Origin: Candidatus Limiplasma pullicola
GTDB lineage: Bacteria > Bacillota > Clostridia > Christensenellales > Aristaeellaceae
Assembly (NCBI GenBank): GCA_018710985.1
Contig: DVIV01000064.1
Span: forward strand, 1-64,000
DNA: 64,000 nucleotides
Direction of reading: 5' to 3'
A program made the translations under genes and the position numbers. Below are positions 33,880-40,633 of this stretch, piece by piece; the stretch's first letter is position 1, and each line of letters starts with the position of its first letter. A model generated the notes under the pieces. The model saw only the letters and a list, made by a program, of their open reading frames with translations, had not been told where the DNA came from and made no database searches.

Positions 33880-34421
33880 CCGCAATTGGCGTGGTAGAGA
33901 CACTCAGTATTCCCATGGGGGTGCTGGCGGGCGACCAGATGGTCAAGACCGCGCAGGTGGACCTGGTCACCGCGCAAACGGTGTGCGCGGGCAAGTACAT
34001 CGTAGTGGTCAGCGGCGAGGTGGCCGCGGTGCGTTCCTCCGTAAACGCCGGAATCGAAAACGCGGGGAGCACGCTGGTGGACAGCCTGGTCATCCCCAAC
34101 GTGGACGAGCGCGTGGTCGCCGCCATGGCGGGCGCATGTCCCGCCGAGCAGGTGGAGGCCGTGGGCGTGGTGGAGACCTTCTCACTGGCCAGCGCCATCA
34201 GCGTGGCGGATATCTCCGTCAAGGCCGCCGACGTGGAGCTCATCGAGGTGCGCCTGGGGCGCGGCATGGGCGGCAAATCCTACGTAATTATCACCGGCGA
34301 GGTCGCGGCCGTGGAATCGTCGGTCCGGGCCGCGGAGGCAGGCGAGGGGCTGGAAGGGCTGATCGCCTCCAGCGTGGTGATTCCCTCTCCCCATATGGAC
34401 ATGATTCGCGCGCTGATGTAA
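33876..34421 (+). CDS. pduT: tandem BMC-domain shell protein, PduT-like
   Basis: This 181-aa trimeric shell protein is made of two BMC domains: residues 2-85 ([14 protein letters not shown]) and 92-181 ([15 protein letters not shown]). Cys37, in [10 protein letters not shown], matches the position of the cysteine that holds a 4Fe-4S cluster at the trimer pore in PduT. It is translationally coupled to PduS. The pair would make an electron path across the shell. The length equals that of PduT, so no domain is missing. Confidence 0.92.
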   Translation: MTAIGVVETLSIPMGVLAGDQMVKTAQVDLVTAQTVCAGKYIVVVSGEVAAVRSSVNAGIENAGSTLVDSLVIPNVDERVVAAMAGACPAEQVEAVGVVETFSLASAISVADISVKAADVELIEVRLGRGMGGKSYVIITGEVAAVESSVRAAEAGEGLEGLIASSVVIPSPHMDMIRALM

Positions 34422-34479
34422 GTCTTCTTTCAGGCGCGGGAACATAGATGAAATTCAAATGGCAAAGGAGTTTTCTACC

Positions 34480-34773
34480 ATGCAGGAAGCATTGGGCATG
34501 ATTGAAACCAGAGGGCTGGTAGGCGCGATTGAGGCGGCTGACGCCATGGTCAAGGCGGCCAACGTGCATTTGATCGGCAAGGAGCACATCGGCGGCGGCC
34601 TGGTCACCGTGATGGTCCGCGGCGATGTGGGCGCGGTCAAGGCGTCGGTGGAAGCCGGCGGCGCGGCGGCCAAGCGCGTGGGCGAGCTGATCAGCGTGCA
34701 TGTCATTCCCCGGCCCCATGGCGATGTGGAGGCCATCCTTCCCAACGTCGATGAAACGGCTACCAAGGCGTAA
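34480..34773 (+). CDS. pduA: hexameric BMC shell protein 1 (PduA-like)
   Basis: This 97-aa BMC-H protein forms the flat shell facets as a hexamer. It closely resembles Pdu[61 protein letters not shown]. The pore loop reads HIGGGLV where PduA has a Ser between glycines. I take ATG 34480, because AAAGGAG lies 9 bases upstream; ATG 34459 in the track has no ribosome site. It is almost identical over its core to the next gene. A short NVDETATKA tail follows the domain. Confidence 0.94.
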   Translation: MQEALGMIETRGLVGAIEAADAMVKAANVHLIGKEHIGGGLVTVMVRGDVGAVKASVEAGGAAAKRVGELISVHVIPRPHGDVEAILPNVDETATKA

Positions 34774-35070
34774 CCGCCACAGGATAGAAAGGAGTTATCA
34801 TCATGGAAAAGCAAGCTCTGGGTATGGTTGAGACCAAGGGTCTGGTAGGTTCTATCGAGGCGGCCGATGCCATGGTCAAGGCGGCCAACGTTCATCTCAT
34901 CGGCAAGGTTCACGTGGGCGGCGGCCTGGTGACCGTCATGGTCCGCGGCGATGTGGGCGCGGTCAAGGCGTCGGTGGAAGCCGGCGGCGCGGCGGCTAAG
35001 CGCGTGGGCGAGCTGGTCAGCGTGCACGTCATTCCCCGGCCGCACGACGACGTGGAGGCCATTCTTCCCA
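34489..35070 (+). repeat. tandem duplication of the BMC-H coding core (offset 326 bp)
   Basis: Bases 34489-34744 and 34815-35070 align without gaps and are mostly identical, including long exact runs through the [16 protein letters not shown] region. Differences cluster at a few codons and at the ends of the genes. This suggests a recent duplication or ongoing gene conversion. Confidence 0.85.
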
Positions 35071-35078
35071 AGCTGTAA
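34803..35078 (+). CDS. pduA: hexameric BMC shell protein 2 (PduA-like)
   Basis: This 91-aa BMC-H hexamer is a close paralogue of the preceding gene, with the same core but small changes ([16 protein letters not shown], pore loop [21 protein letters not shown]). It lacks the extra C-terminal tail of paralogue 1, so it ends as PduA-type proteins usually do. An AGAAAGGAG ribosome site precedes the ATG. The two probably co-assemble or form mixed hexamers in the shell. Confidence 0.95.
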   Translation: MEKQALGMVETKGLVGSIEAADAMVKAANVHLIGKVHVGGGLVTVMVRGDVGAVKASVEAGGAAAKRVGELVSVHVIPRPHDDVEAILPKL

Positions 35079-35114
35079 GCCGCAAAGCGGCCCCATCATA
35101 AGGAGGACAGGGCT

Positions 35115-36131
35115 ATGAAAAAGATCATCAACGCACCGGAGCGCTTTATTCCTGAAATGCTGGAGGGCATCTATGCCGCGCATCCCGACGAATTGATGTG
35201 CGTGGGCGGCGACCTTCATTGCCTTGTTTCCAAGCGGAAGCATGCGGGCAAGGTGGGCATCGCCACCGGCGGCGGTTCGGGCCACCTCCCGCTGTTTCTG
35301 GGCTATGTGGGTGAGGGCATGCTGGACGGCTGCTCCATCGGCGACGTGTTCCAGTCGCCCAGCGCCGAGCAGATGCTGGCCGTGACCAGGGAGATCGACC
35401 AGGGCGCGGGCGTGCTCTACATCTACGGCAACTACAACGGCGACATCTTCAACTTTGACATGGCGGCCGAGATGGCCGACATGGAGGAGGACATCCGCGT
35501 GGAAAGCGTCGTCGCGGGCGAGGACGTGGCCTCCGCGGGCCCCAGCGCCGAGGGCGAGCCCAACAAGCGCCGCGGCGTGGCGGGCATCTTCTTCGTCTAC
35601 AAGTGCGCGGGCGCAGCCGCGGCGGCGGGGCTGGATCTGGACGAGGTCAAGCGCGTAGCCGAAAAGGCGTGCGCCAATGTGCGTACCATGGGCGTGGCGC
35701 TCACCTCCTGCACGGTGCCGCGCGTGGGCCATCCCAGCTTTGAAATCGGGGACGACGAGATGGAAATCGGCATGGGCATCCATGGCGAGCCGGGCATCCG
35801 CCGCGGCAAGCTGCGTCCCGCCGACGAAATCGTGGACGAGATGCTCGCGCCCATTCTCAGCGACCTGCCCTTCCAGGCGGGCGACGAGGTGGCCGTGCTT
35901 ATCAACGGCCTGGGCGCGACCCCCATGGAGGAGCAGTACGTGATGTTCCGCCGCGTCAAGCAGACGCTGGACGAAAAGGGCATCCGCGTCTTCCGCACCT
36001 ATGTGGGCGAATATGCCACCTCCATGGAGATGGCGGGCGCGTCGATTTCGCTCATCCGCCTGGATGACGAGCTCAAGGGCTACCTCTCCGCGCCGGCGGA
36101 TACCCCCTTCTTCAAGCAGTTCCAGCTCTAA
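35115..36131 (+). CDS. dhaK: dihydroxyacetone kinase subunit DhaK-like
   Basis: This 338-aa protein matches the substrate-binding DhaK subunit, which holds dihydroxyacetone by a hemiaminal bond to a His. It shows VGIATGGGSGHLPLFLGYVGEGMLDG near residue 47, YGNYNGDIFNFDMAAEMA near 113, GIHGEPGIRRGKL with the presumed His near 218, and LINGLGATPMEEQY. It forms a pair with the following DhaL gene. Its presence between shell-protein genes is unusual: DHAP, not DHA, is the expected aldolase product, so another keto substrate is possible. An AAGGAGGA ribosome site is present. Confidence 0.9.
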   Translation: MKKIINAPERFIPEMLEGIYAAHPDELMCVGGDLHCLVSKRKHAGKVGIATGGGSGHLPLFLGYVGEGMLDGCSIGDVFQSPSAEQMLAVTREIDQGAGVLYIYGNYNGDIFNFDMAAEMADMEEDIRVESVVAGEDVASAGPSAEGEPNKRRGVAGIFFVYKCAGAAAAAGLDLDEVKRVAEKACANVRTMGVALTSCTVPRVGHPSFEIGDDEMEIGMGIHGEPGIRRGKLRPADEIVDEMLAPILSDLPFQAGDEVAVLINGLGATPMEEQYVMFRRVKQTLDEKGIRVFRTYVGEYATSMEMAGASISLIRLDDELKGYLSAPADTPFFKQFQL

Positions 36132-36143
36132 GGAGGCATGGCG

Positions 36144-36776
36144 ATGAACGCAACCGATTTGCGCGTCCTGCTGGCCCGGTGGGCCGGCATCATGGCGGAC
36201 AAGCGCGACTGGCTGATTGAGCTGGACAGCGTGGTGGGCGACAGCGACCTGGGGCTTACCATGAGCGACGGCTTCCGCGCCGCCAGCGAGGCGGCTGACG
36301 CATCCGACCTTGCGGATGTGGGCAAGCTGTGCTATCAGGCGGGCAAAGCCATGGCTACCGCCGTGCCCTCCACCATGGGTACGCTGATGGCCAGCGGGCT
36401 GATGAACGCGGGCAAGGTGCTCAAGGGCTTGGAGCAGCTGACCCCTGCACAGGAGGCGCAGCTGTTTGAGGCATACCTGGAGGGCGTGAAGAACCGCGGC
36501 AAGGCCGAGCTTGGAGACAAGACATTCCTGGACGGCCTCGCGCCCGCCGTGGACGTGCTTACGCAGGCGGCGCAGGCCGGCCCCATCGGCGCCAAAGAGG
36601 CGCAGGCGGCGGCGGACGCGGCGTGGCAGGCGTTTGAAAACACGCGCGGCATGCTGGCCAGGCACGGCCGCATGGCCATCCGCGGCGAGGCCTCGCGCGA
36701 GCTGCTGGACCCCGGCGCGGCGGTGGCGGCCCTGCTGATGAAGGGATACGCCGAATATAAAGCGGACAGTGAGTGA
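36144..36776 (+). CDS. dhaL: dihydroxyacetone kinase subunit DhaL-like
   Basis: This is the 210-aa nucleotide-binding DhaL partner. The Asp cluster that binds Mg-ADP/ATP is VVGDSDLGLTMSDGF near residue 31, followed by STMGTLMASGLMNAGK and DGLAPAVDVL. No PTS-dependent DhaM is in the window, so it may use ATP or a DhaM encoded elsewhere. Two ATGs fit; ATG 36144 lies 7 bases from AGGAGG, while 36138 is too close, so I use 36144. The stop overlaps the LacI start. Confidence 0.88.
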   Translation: MNATDLRVLLARWAGIMADKRDWLIELDSVVGDSDLGLTMSDGFRAASEAADASDLADVGKLCYQAGKAMATAVPSTMGTLMASGLMNAGKVLKGLEQLTPAQEAQLFEAYLEGVKNRGKAELGDKTFLDGLAPAVDVLTQAAQAGPIGAKEAQAAADAAWQAFENTRGMLARHGRMAIRGEASRELLDPGAAVAALLMKGYAEYKADSE

Positions 36777-37789
36777 TGGGCATGACCATCCGAGAAATCG
36801 CGGCCATCGCGGGCGTATCGCCCGCGGCGGTCTCGCTGGTGATGAACAACAAAAAGGGCGTCAGCGAGGAAACGCGCCGCCGCGTGATGAGCGTGGTGGA
36901 AGAATGCGGCTACGCGCCGGCGCTTCAGAAAAAAAAGGTGGAGCGCTTTCGCCTGATGGTGCTTAAATTCCGTGCGCATGGTATTGCGCTGGAAGAAAAC
37001 CAGGGCTTCATCGCCTCCATCATCGACCGCATCGAAAGCGAGTGCCGCCGCTTCGCCTTTGACCTCATCATGTGCAACTGCGAAGCCAAAACCGCGGCGG
37101 CGACCATCCGCGAGCTGATGCAGAATCCGCCCGACGGCGTCATCGTCATCGGCACCGAGCTTCGTGAGCCGGACTATCCGTTGCTCAAGCTCTTCACCGT
37201 GCCCGTGGTGGTGCTGGACAACAACATCATTCTGGACAACATCGACAGCGTGGTCATGGCAAACCGCGCCCTGATGGCCAACGTCGTTCACTACCTCTAC
37301 AATCTGGGGTACCGGGAAATCGGCTATTTCAAATTCACTCAGCCCGTCAACAACTGCGACGAGCGCTACGAGGGATATCTGGCGGAGCTGGAACGGCTGG
37401 GCCTGACCGCTCCCGAACCCATCTGGCTCAAGCCCACGGTGGACGGCGCGTTTGAGGACATGAAAAACCTGATCAAAAGCGGCGCCTATGTGCCGCACGG
37501 CGCGGTGGTGGCGGACAACGACACCGTGGCCATCGGCGCGGTCAAGGCCATCCGCGAGGCGGGGTACAGCATTCCGGAGGACATGTCCATCATCGGCTTT
37601 GACGACATTCCCTTCAGCGCCGTCACCATGCCGGCGTTGACCACCATGCGCATTTCGCGCTCCGCCATGGGCATGCTGGCTGTGGACATGATCCGCAAGC
37701 GCATCAAATATCCCGACTGGCCGGGCATGCACATGCTCATCGGCGGCAAGCTGATCGTGCGCAACAGCACCCGGCCCAAAAACGGCTGA
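36776..37789 (+). CDS. LacI-family transcriptional regulator
   Basis: This 337-aa repressor-type regulator has an N-terminal helix-turn-helix (TIREIAAIAGVSPAAVSLVMNNKKGVSEETRRRV) and a periplasmic-binding-like sensor domain ending in SIIGFDDIPFSAVTMPALTTMR. It sits inside the microcompartment operon between dhaL and the pentamer genes, with a TGATG overlap to dhaL. It is the obvious candidate for control of the divergent promoters, with the pathway sugar or a phosphorylated intermediate as effector. GTG 36773 and ATG 36782 are alternative starts. Confidence 0.9.
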   Translation: MGMTIREIAAIAGVSPAAVSLVMNNKKGVSEETRRRVMSVVEECGYAPALQKKKVERFRLMVLKFRAHGIALEENQGFIASIIDRIESECRRFAFDLIMCNCEAKTAAATIRELMQNPPDGVIVIGTELREPDYPLLKLFTVPVVVLDNNIILDNIDSVVMANRALMANVVHYLYNLGYREIGYFKFTQPVNNCDERYEGYLAELERLGLTAPEPIWLKPTVDGAFEDMKNLIKSGAYVPHGAVVADNDTVAIGAVKAIREAGYSIPEDMSIIGFDDIPFSAVTMPALTTMRISRSAMGMLAVDMIRKRIKYPDWPGMHMLIGGKLIVRNSTRPKNG

Positions 37790-37800
37790 AGGAGGACCCT

Positions 37801-38124
37801 ATGCTGGTAGGGCGGGTTACGGGCAATGTGGTGAGCACCAACAAGGTCGATACGCTGCGCGGGGCGAAGCTGCTGATCGTGCAGCCCGTGGTGCTGGAGA
37901 CGCTGGAGATGAAGGACGATTACGTGGTCTGCGTGGATGACGTGGGCGCGGGCGAGGGCGACCTGGTGTTCTGCGCCTACGGAAGCTCCGCCCGGCAGTC
38001 GGACACGTCCAAGAAGGTCGCTTCGGATTACACCATCTACGGCATCGTGGATTCCATCAACATGCGCGGCACGCGCACCTACGACAAGGCAAAGGAGGCG
38101 GAGGCATGCAGCTGGCAAAAGTGA
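37801..38124 (+). CDS. BMC-P pentamer shell protein 1 (EutN/CcmL type)
   Basis: This 107-aa vertex protein has the classical EutN/CcmL core: VGRVTGNVVSTNKVDTLRGAKLLIVQPV at the start and the VGAGEGDLVFCAYGSSARQSD loop near residue 48. It forms pentamers that close the icosahedral corners of the shell. Its C-terminus (KAKEAEACSWQK) is extended and overlaps the next gene by 19 bases, so the two are translationally coupled. Confidence 0.93.
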   Translation: MLVGRVTGNVVSTNKVDTLRGAKLLIVQPVVLETLEMKDDYVVCVDDVGAGEGDLVFCAYGSSARQSDTSKKVASDYTIYGIVDSINMRGTRTYDKAKEAEACSWQK

Positions 38125-38408
38125 TCGGGAGCATGGTCAGCACCCGCAAGTCGGACCGGCTGCATGGGCTCAAGCTCCTGGTGGCCGTGCCCATCGACAT
38201 GGACACCTTTGAGGAAAAGGGCGCGCCCTTCATCACCGTGGACACCGTGGGCGCGGGCGAGGGCGAGATCGTGATGTGGGCGGGCGGCAGCTCGTCGCGT
38301 CAGACTGATCTGACCACCAACAAGCCCGTGGACAGTTCCATCGTGGGAATCGTGGATTTCGTGGACATTCTGGGCAAGCGCGTGTACGACAAGGGGAATG
38401 CCTCATGA
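38106..38408 (+). CDS. BMC-P pentamer shell protein 2 (EutN/CcmL type)
   Basis: This 100-aa pentamer protein has LAKVIGSMVSTRKSDRLHGLKLLVAVPI at the N-terminus and the VGAGEGEIVMWAGGSSSRQTD loop. It belongs with paralogue 1 to the canonical GSSxR-loop type. An AAAGGAGG lies inside the 3' end of paralogue 1 just before its ATG. Its stop overlaps the start of paralogue 3 (ATGA). Confidence 0.93.
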   Translation: MQLAKVIGSMVSTRKSDRLHGLKLLVAVPIDMDTFEEKGAPFITVDTVGAGEGEIVMWAGGSSSRQTDLTTNKPVDSSIVGIVDFVDILGKRVYDKGNAS

Positions 38409-38695
38409 AGATCGCGCGCGTGACGGGGACGGTGGTTTCCACCGTCAAATATGAGAAATATCGAGGCTATAAGCTGCTCAAGGTGAGGCATCTCACCCTG
38501 GAGGGCGAGCTCACAGGCGAAGAGCTCATCGCTCTGGATGCGGCGGACGCGGGCATTGGCGATATCGTGCTGGTCAACAACGACGGCGGCGCTGCGCAGA
38601 TGGTCACGGGGGACAAGACGCTGATCGCGAGCGTCACCATCTGCGGCGTGGTGGACTGCTATACCTGGCAGGGCAAACACGTGGCCTGCCATTAG
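38405..38695 (+). CDS. BMC-P pentamer shell protein 3, variant loop
   Basis: This 96-aa protein has the EutN/CcmL N-terminus (IARVTGTVVSTVKYEKYRGYKLLKVRHL), but the usual GAGEG and GSSAR stretches read AGIGDIVLVNNDGGAAQM instead. It keeps the DAADAGIGD turn and the TICGVVDCYTW end, so it should still fold as a vertex protein, with a different pore and outer surface. It starts within the stop of paralogue 2. Confidence 0.9.
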   Translation: MKIARVTGTVVSTVKYEKYRGYKLLKVRHLTLEGELTGEELIALDAADAGIGDIVLVNNDGGAAQMVTGDKTLIASVTICGVVDCYTWQGKHVACH

Positions 38696-38705
38696 GGGGA
38701 AGCGC

Positions 38706-38969
38706 ATGAACATCGGAAAGGTCGTGGGCTCCGTGGTCTGCACGGTTAAAACCCCCACGCTGGAAGGCATCAAGCTGCTGGTGGTCCGCCAGATCGTCAA
38801 CGGGAAGGAAAAGGGTCTGATCATCGCCTGCGACGGCACACGCCAGGCGGGCATCGGGGACGTGGTGTACATGATCGGCCGCAAGGAGGCGGCGCTCATG
38901 CTGGACCTTCAGGACCCGCCGCCCAGCGACATCACCATCGCCGGCATCATTGACCCGGAAACGCTGTAA
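38706..38969 (+). CDS. BMC-P pentamer shell protein 4, short variant
   Basis: This 87-aa protein is the shortest of the four: NIGKVVGSVVCTVKTPTLEGIKLLVVRQI, then RQAGIGDVVYMIGRKEAALML, and TIAGIIDPETL at the end. Like paralogue 3 it lacks the GSSAR loop. GGGGGAAG precedes the ATG. It is the last gene of the operon and is followed by a strong hairpin. Confidence 0.9.
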   Translation: MNIGKVVGSVVCTVKTPTLEGIKLLVVRQIVNGKEKGLIIACDGTRQAGIGDVVYMIGRKEAALMLDLQDPPPSDITIAGIIDPETL

Positions 38970-38975
38970 ACAAAA

Positions 38976-39009
38976 GCGGCCCGGCTCCCTTGACGGGAGT
39001 CCGGGCCGC
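38976..39009. terminator. bidirectional hairpin between convergent operons
   Basis: GCGGCCCGG pairs with CCGGGCCGC, extended inward by CTCCC and GGGAG. The T-run is on the minus strand (CTTTTGTTT), so it serves best as terminator of the minus-strand SH3 gene; on the plus strand it is a bare strong hairpin behind the last shell gene. Confidence 0.7.
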
Positions 39010-39021
39010 GTGCTGCGTCCG

Positions 39022-40356
39022 TTACCAGGTTGCCTTGCTGGCGGTAGTCACCGCCGCCTGATGGTCGGGATCGACCTTGTCGCTCTCATGGGTCTTGCTG
39101 TTCTTGAAGTGGATGCAGAAATGTCCGTCAAAGTTGTTGGAGGAGATCGTGGTGGTGCCGTGCGGCATGCCGTTCATGGACGCTGCGTAGACATGGCCGT
39201 TATAAAGAATCAGGATGGCGCGCCGGCTCCAGCTCCATTCGCCGCCGTAGATGCTCTTCATGGTGGCGGTGTCCTCGGCGGTGCGGGGCTCGGCGTCCAG
39301 ATGATTGTAGCCCGACCAGCGCACGACTTCAAAGGTCTTGCCGGTTTTCACGTCCTTGACGGTGAAACGGGCGTTCTTGGGAATGACGTTGGTCACCTTG
39401 TCCTCGAACCAGTCCAGCACCTCGGTTTCGTAGGTCTTGGAGCCGGAGGAGGAAGAGTCGGACGAGCCCACCGAGCCGAAGATGACGCGGATGGTGGAAG
39501 AACCGGCGATGCCGTCCTCCTTCATGTTGCGCTTCTTCTGGAACTGCTTTACCGCAGCCACGGTGCCCTCGCCGTACACGCCGTCAATGGCGCCGTCATA
39601 GTACCCCAGGCATTCCAGCGCCTGCTGGAGCTTGACCACGTTGGACCCGCTGTCGCCCTCGCGGCTGGTGCCGGGCGCGGAGCCGATTTCCGATATGTCG
39701 GAAACGGTGGGATATTTTGAGCTGGACGACGAGGACGATGACGTGCTCCCGGAAGCGCTGCTGCCCGGCTCCGGTTGGGTGGTCATGGAGGTTTTGCTGC
39801 AGCTTCCAAAGATGCTGGTCACCGTGGAGGTGCCCGCATAGCCGTCGGCTTCCAGCCCCTCGTCCTTCTGGTACTGGGTGACGGCCTGCGTGGTGCCGTC
39901 GCCGTAGATGCCGTCGATCTTGCCGTCGTAATAGCCCAGGATGTCCAGCGCCTGCTGTAGCTTCTTGACGTCGCTGTTCTCATCCCCGATGCGCATGATG
40001 CCCGGCGCGCTGCCCAGCGCCTTGATGCTGGCAGCCGCGGCCGCGGCGGCGGAGGGAGATTGCGTTACGTATTTTTTCATCATATAGCCGGTAAAGTTGC
40101 CGTAGCGCACCTTGTACCAGTCGCCGGATTTGCCCAGAATATCCACTTCTTCGCCTTCCGGTACGGTTTGCAGGGCGCTGGATTCCTTGTCCGCCTCCTT
40201 GCGCAGCACGACCTTGGCGTTCGTCACGCCCGTATCCGCCGCCAGGGCGGCCCTGGGAGGCGCCATGCAGCTCAGCGCGACCGCCAGCGCCAGCGCGGCG
40301 CAAAAAACCTGCCGCAGGGCGCGGCGCATGCCGCTACATGCCTTATCTACGACCAT
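39022..40356 (-). CDS. secreted protein with SH3 and two peptidoglycan-binding domains
   Basis: The 444-aa protein has a signal peptide (cleavage near RAALAADTG), a bacterial SH3 domain (residues about 42-98, VVLRKEADKESS to YVTQ), two PG_binding_1 repeats (each with LQQALxxLGYYDGxIDGxYGxGT), separated and followed by Ser/Gly-rich linkers, and a C-terminal domain of about 140 residues containing FDGHFCIHFKNSKTH. That domain has a Cys/His arrangement reminiscent of L,D-transpeptidase-like folds, but I cannot confirm it. It is likely a cell-wall binding or remodelling protein. A perfect -35 promoter and a terminator flank it. Confidence 0.85.
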   Translation of the reverse strand: MVVDKACSGMRRALRQVFCAALALAVALSCMAPPRAALAADTGVTNAKVVLRKEADKESSALQTVPEGEEVDILGKSGDWYKVRYGNFTGYMMKKYVTQSPSAAAAAAASIKALGSAPGIMRIGDENSDVKKLQQALDILGYYDGKIDGIYGDGTTQAVTQYQKDEGLEADGYAGTSTVTSIFGSCSKTSMTTQPEPGSSASGSTSSSSSSSSKYPTVSDISEIGSAPGTSREGDSGSNVVKLQQALECLGYYDGAIDGVYGEGTVAAVKQFQKKRNMKEDGIAGSSTIRVIFGSVGSSDSSSSGSKTYETEVLDWFEDKVTNVIPKNARFTVKDVKTGKTFEVVRWSGYNHLDAEPRTAEDTATMKSIYGGEWSWSRRAILILYNGHVYAASMNGMPHGTTTISSNNFDGHFCIHFKNSKTHESDKVDPDHQAAVTTASKATW

Positions 40357-40419
40357 GTGAATCAGTTCCTCCTTTGCAGTGGGGAAAAGAGGGCAGTATC
40401 CCTCACAGGTTGCAACGCC

Positions 40420-40448
40420 AATATATTACGAAATTATTAAAATGTCAA
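40420..40448 (-). promoter_or_regulatory. strong promoter of the SH3/PG-binding gene, TTGACA-17-TATATT
   Basis: The minus strand has a perfect TTGACA, a 17-bp spacer and TATATT (5/6), 64 bases ahead of the start codon. Confidence 0.8.
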
Positions 40449-40531
40449 GACGGTTGTGTGAACTGTTACAGGCGTTGCAGCTTCCAAAAACCAGTCATTT
40501 TGATATCTTTTCAGCAAAATTGGGGAAACTA

Positions 40532-40560
40532 TTGACGAAAACGGAAATCGAGATTAAACT
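40532..40560 (+). promoter_or_regulatory. candidate promoter of the 809-aa gene, TTGACG-17-TAAACT
   Basis: It lies in the AT-rich divergent intergenic region, 74 bases before the start, with a 5/6 -35 box and a 4/6 -10 box. Confidence 0.55.
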
Positions 40561-40633
40561 ATCATGGTGTTCATGGTTCATTCATAATTTTGCCATGCCA
40601 CGGACACACCGATATGATGTAAGGGGTTAGTGT

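Noticed and set aside
23935-38969. Ordinary Pdu, Eut or glycyl-radical microcompartment
   Set aside because: No diol dehydratase, ethanolamine ammonia-lyase, glycyl-radical enzyme, activase or cobalamin gene is present; the signature enzymes are MtnK, MtnA and a class II aldolase.
19743-38969. Mobile element or genomic-island borders around the BMC locus
   Set aside because: I saw no integrase, transposase, tRNA gene or flanking direct repeats near either end, and base composition resembles the neighbours.
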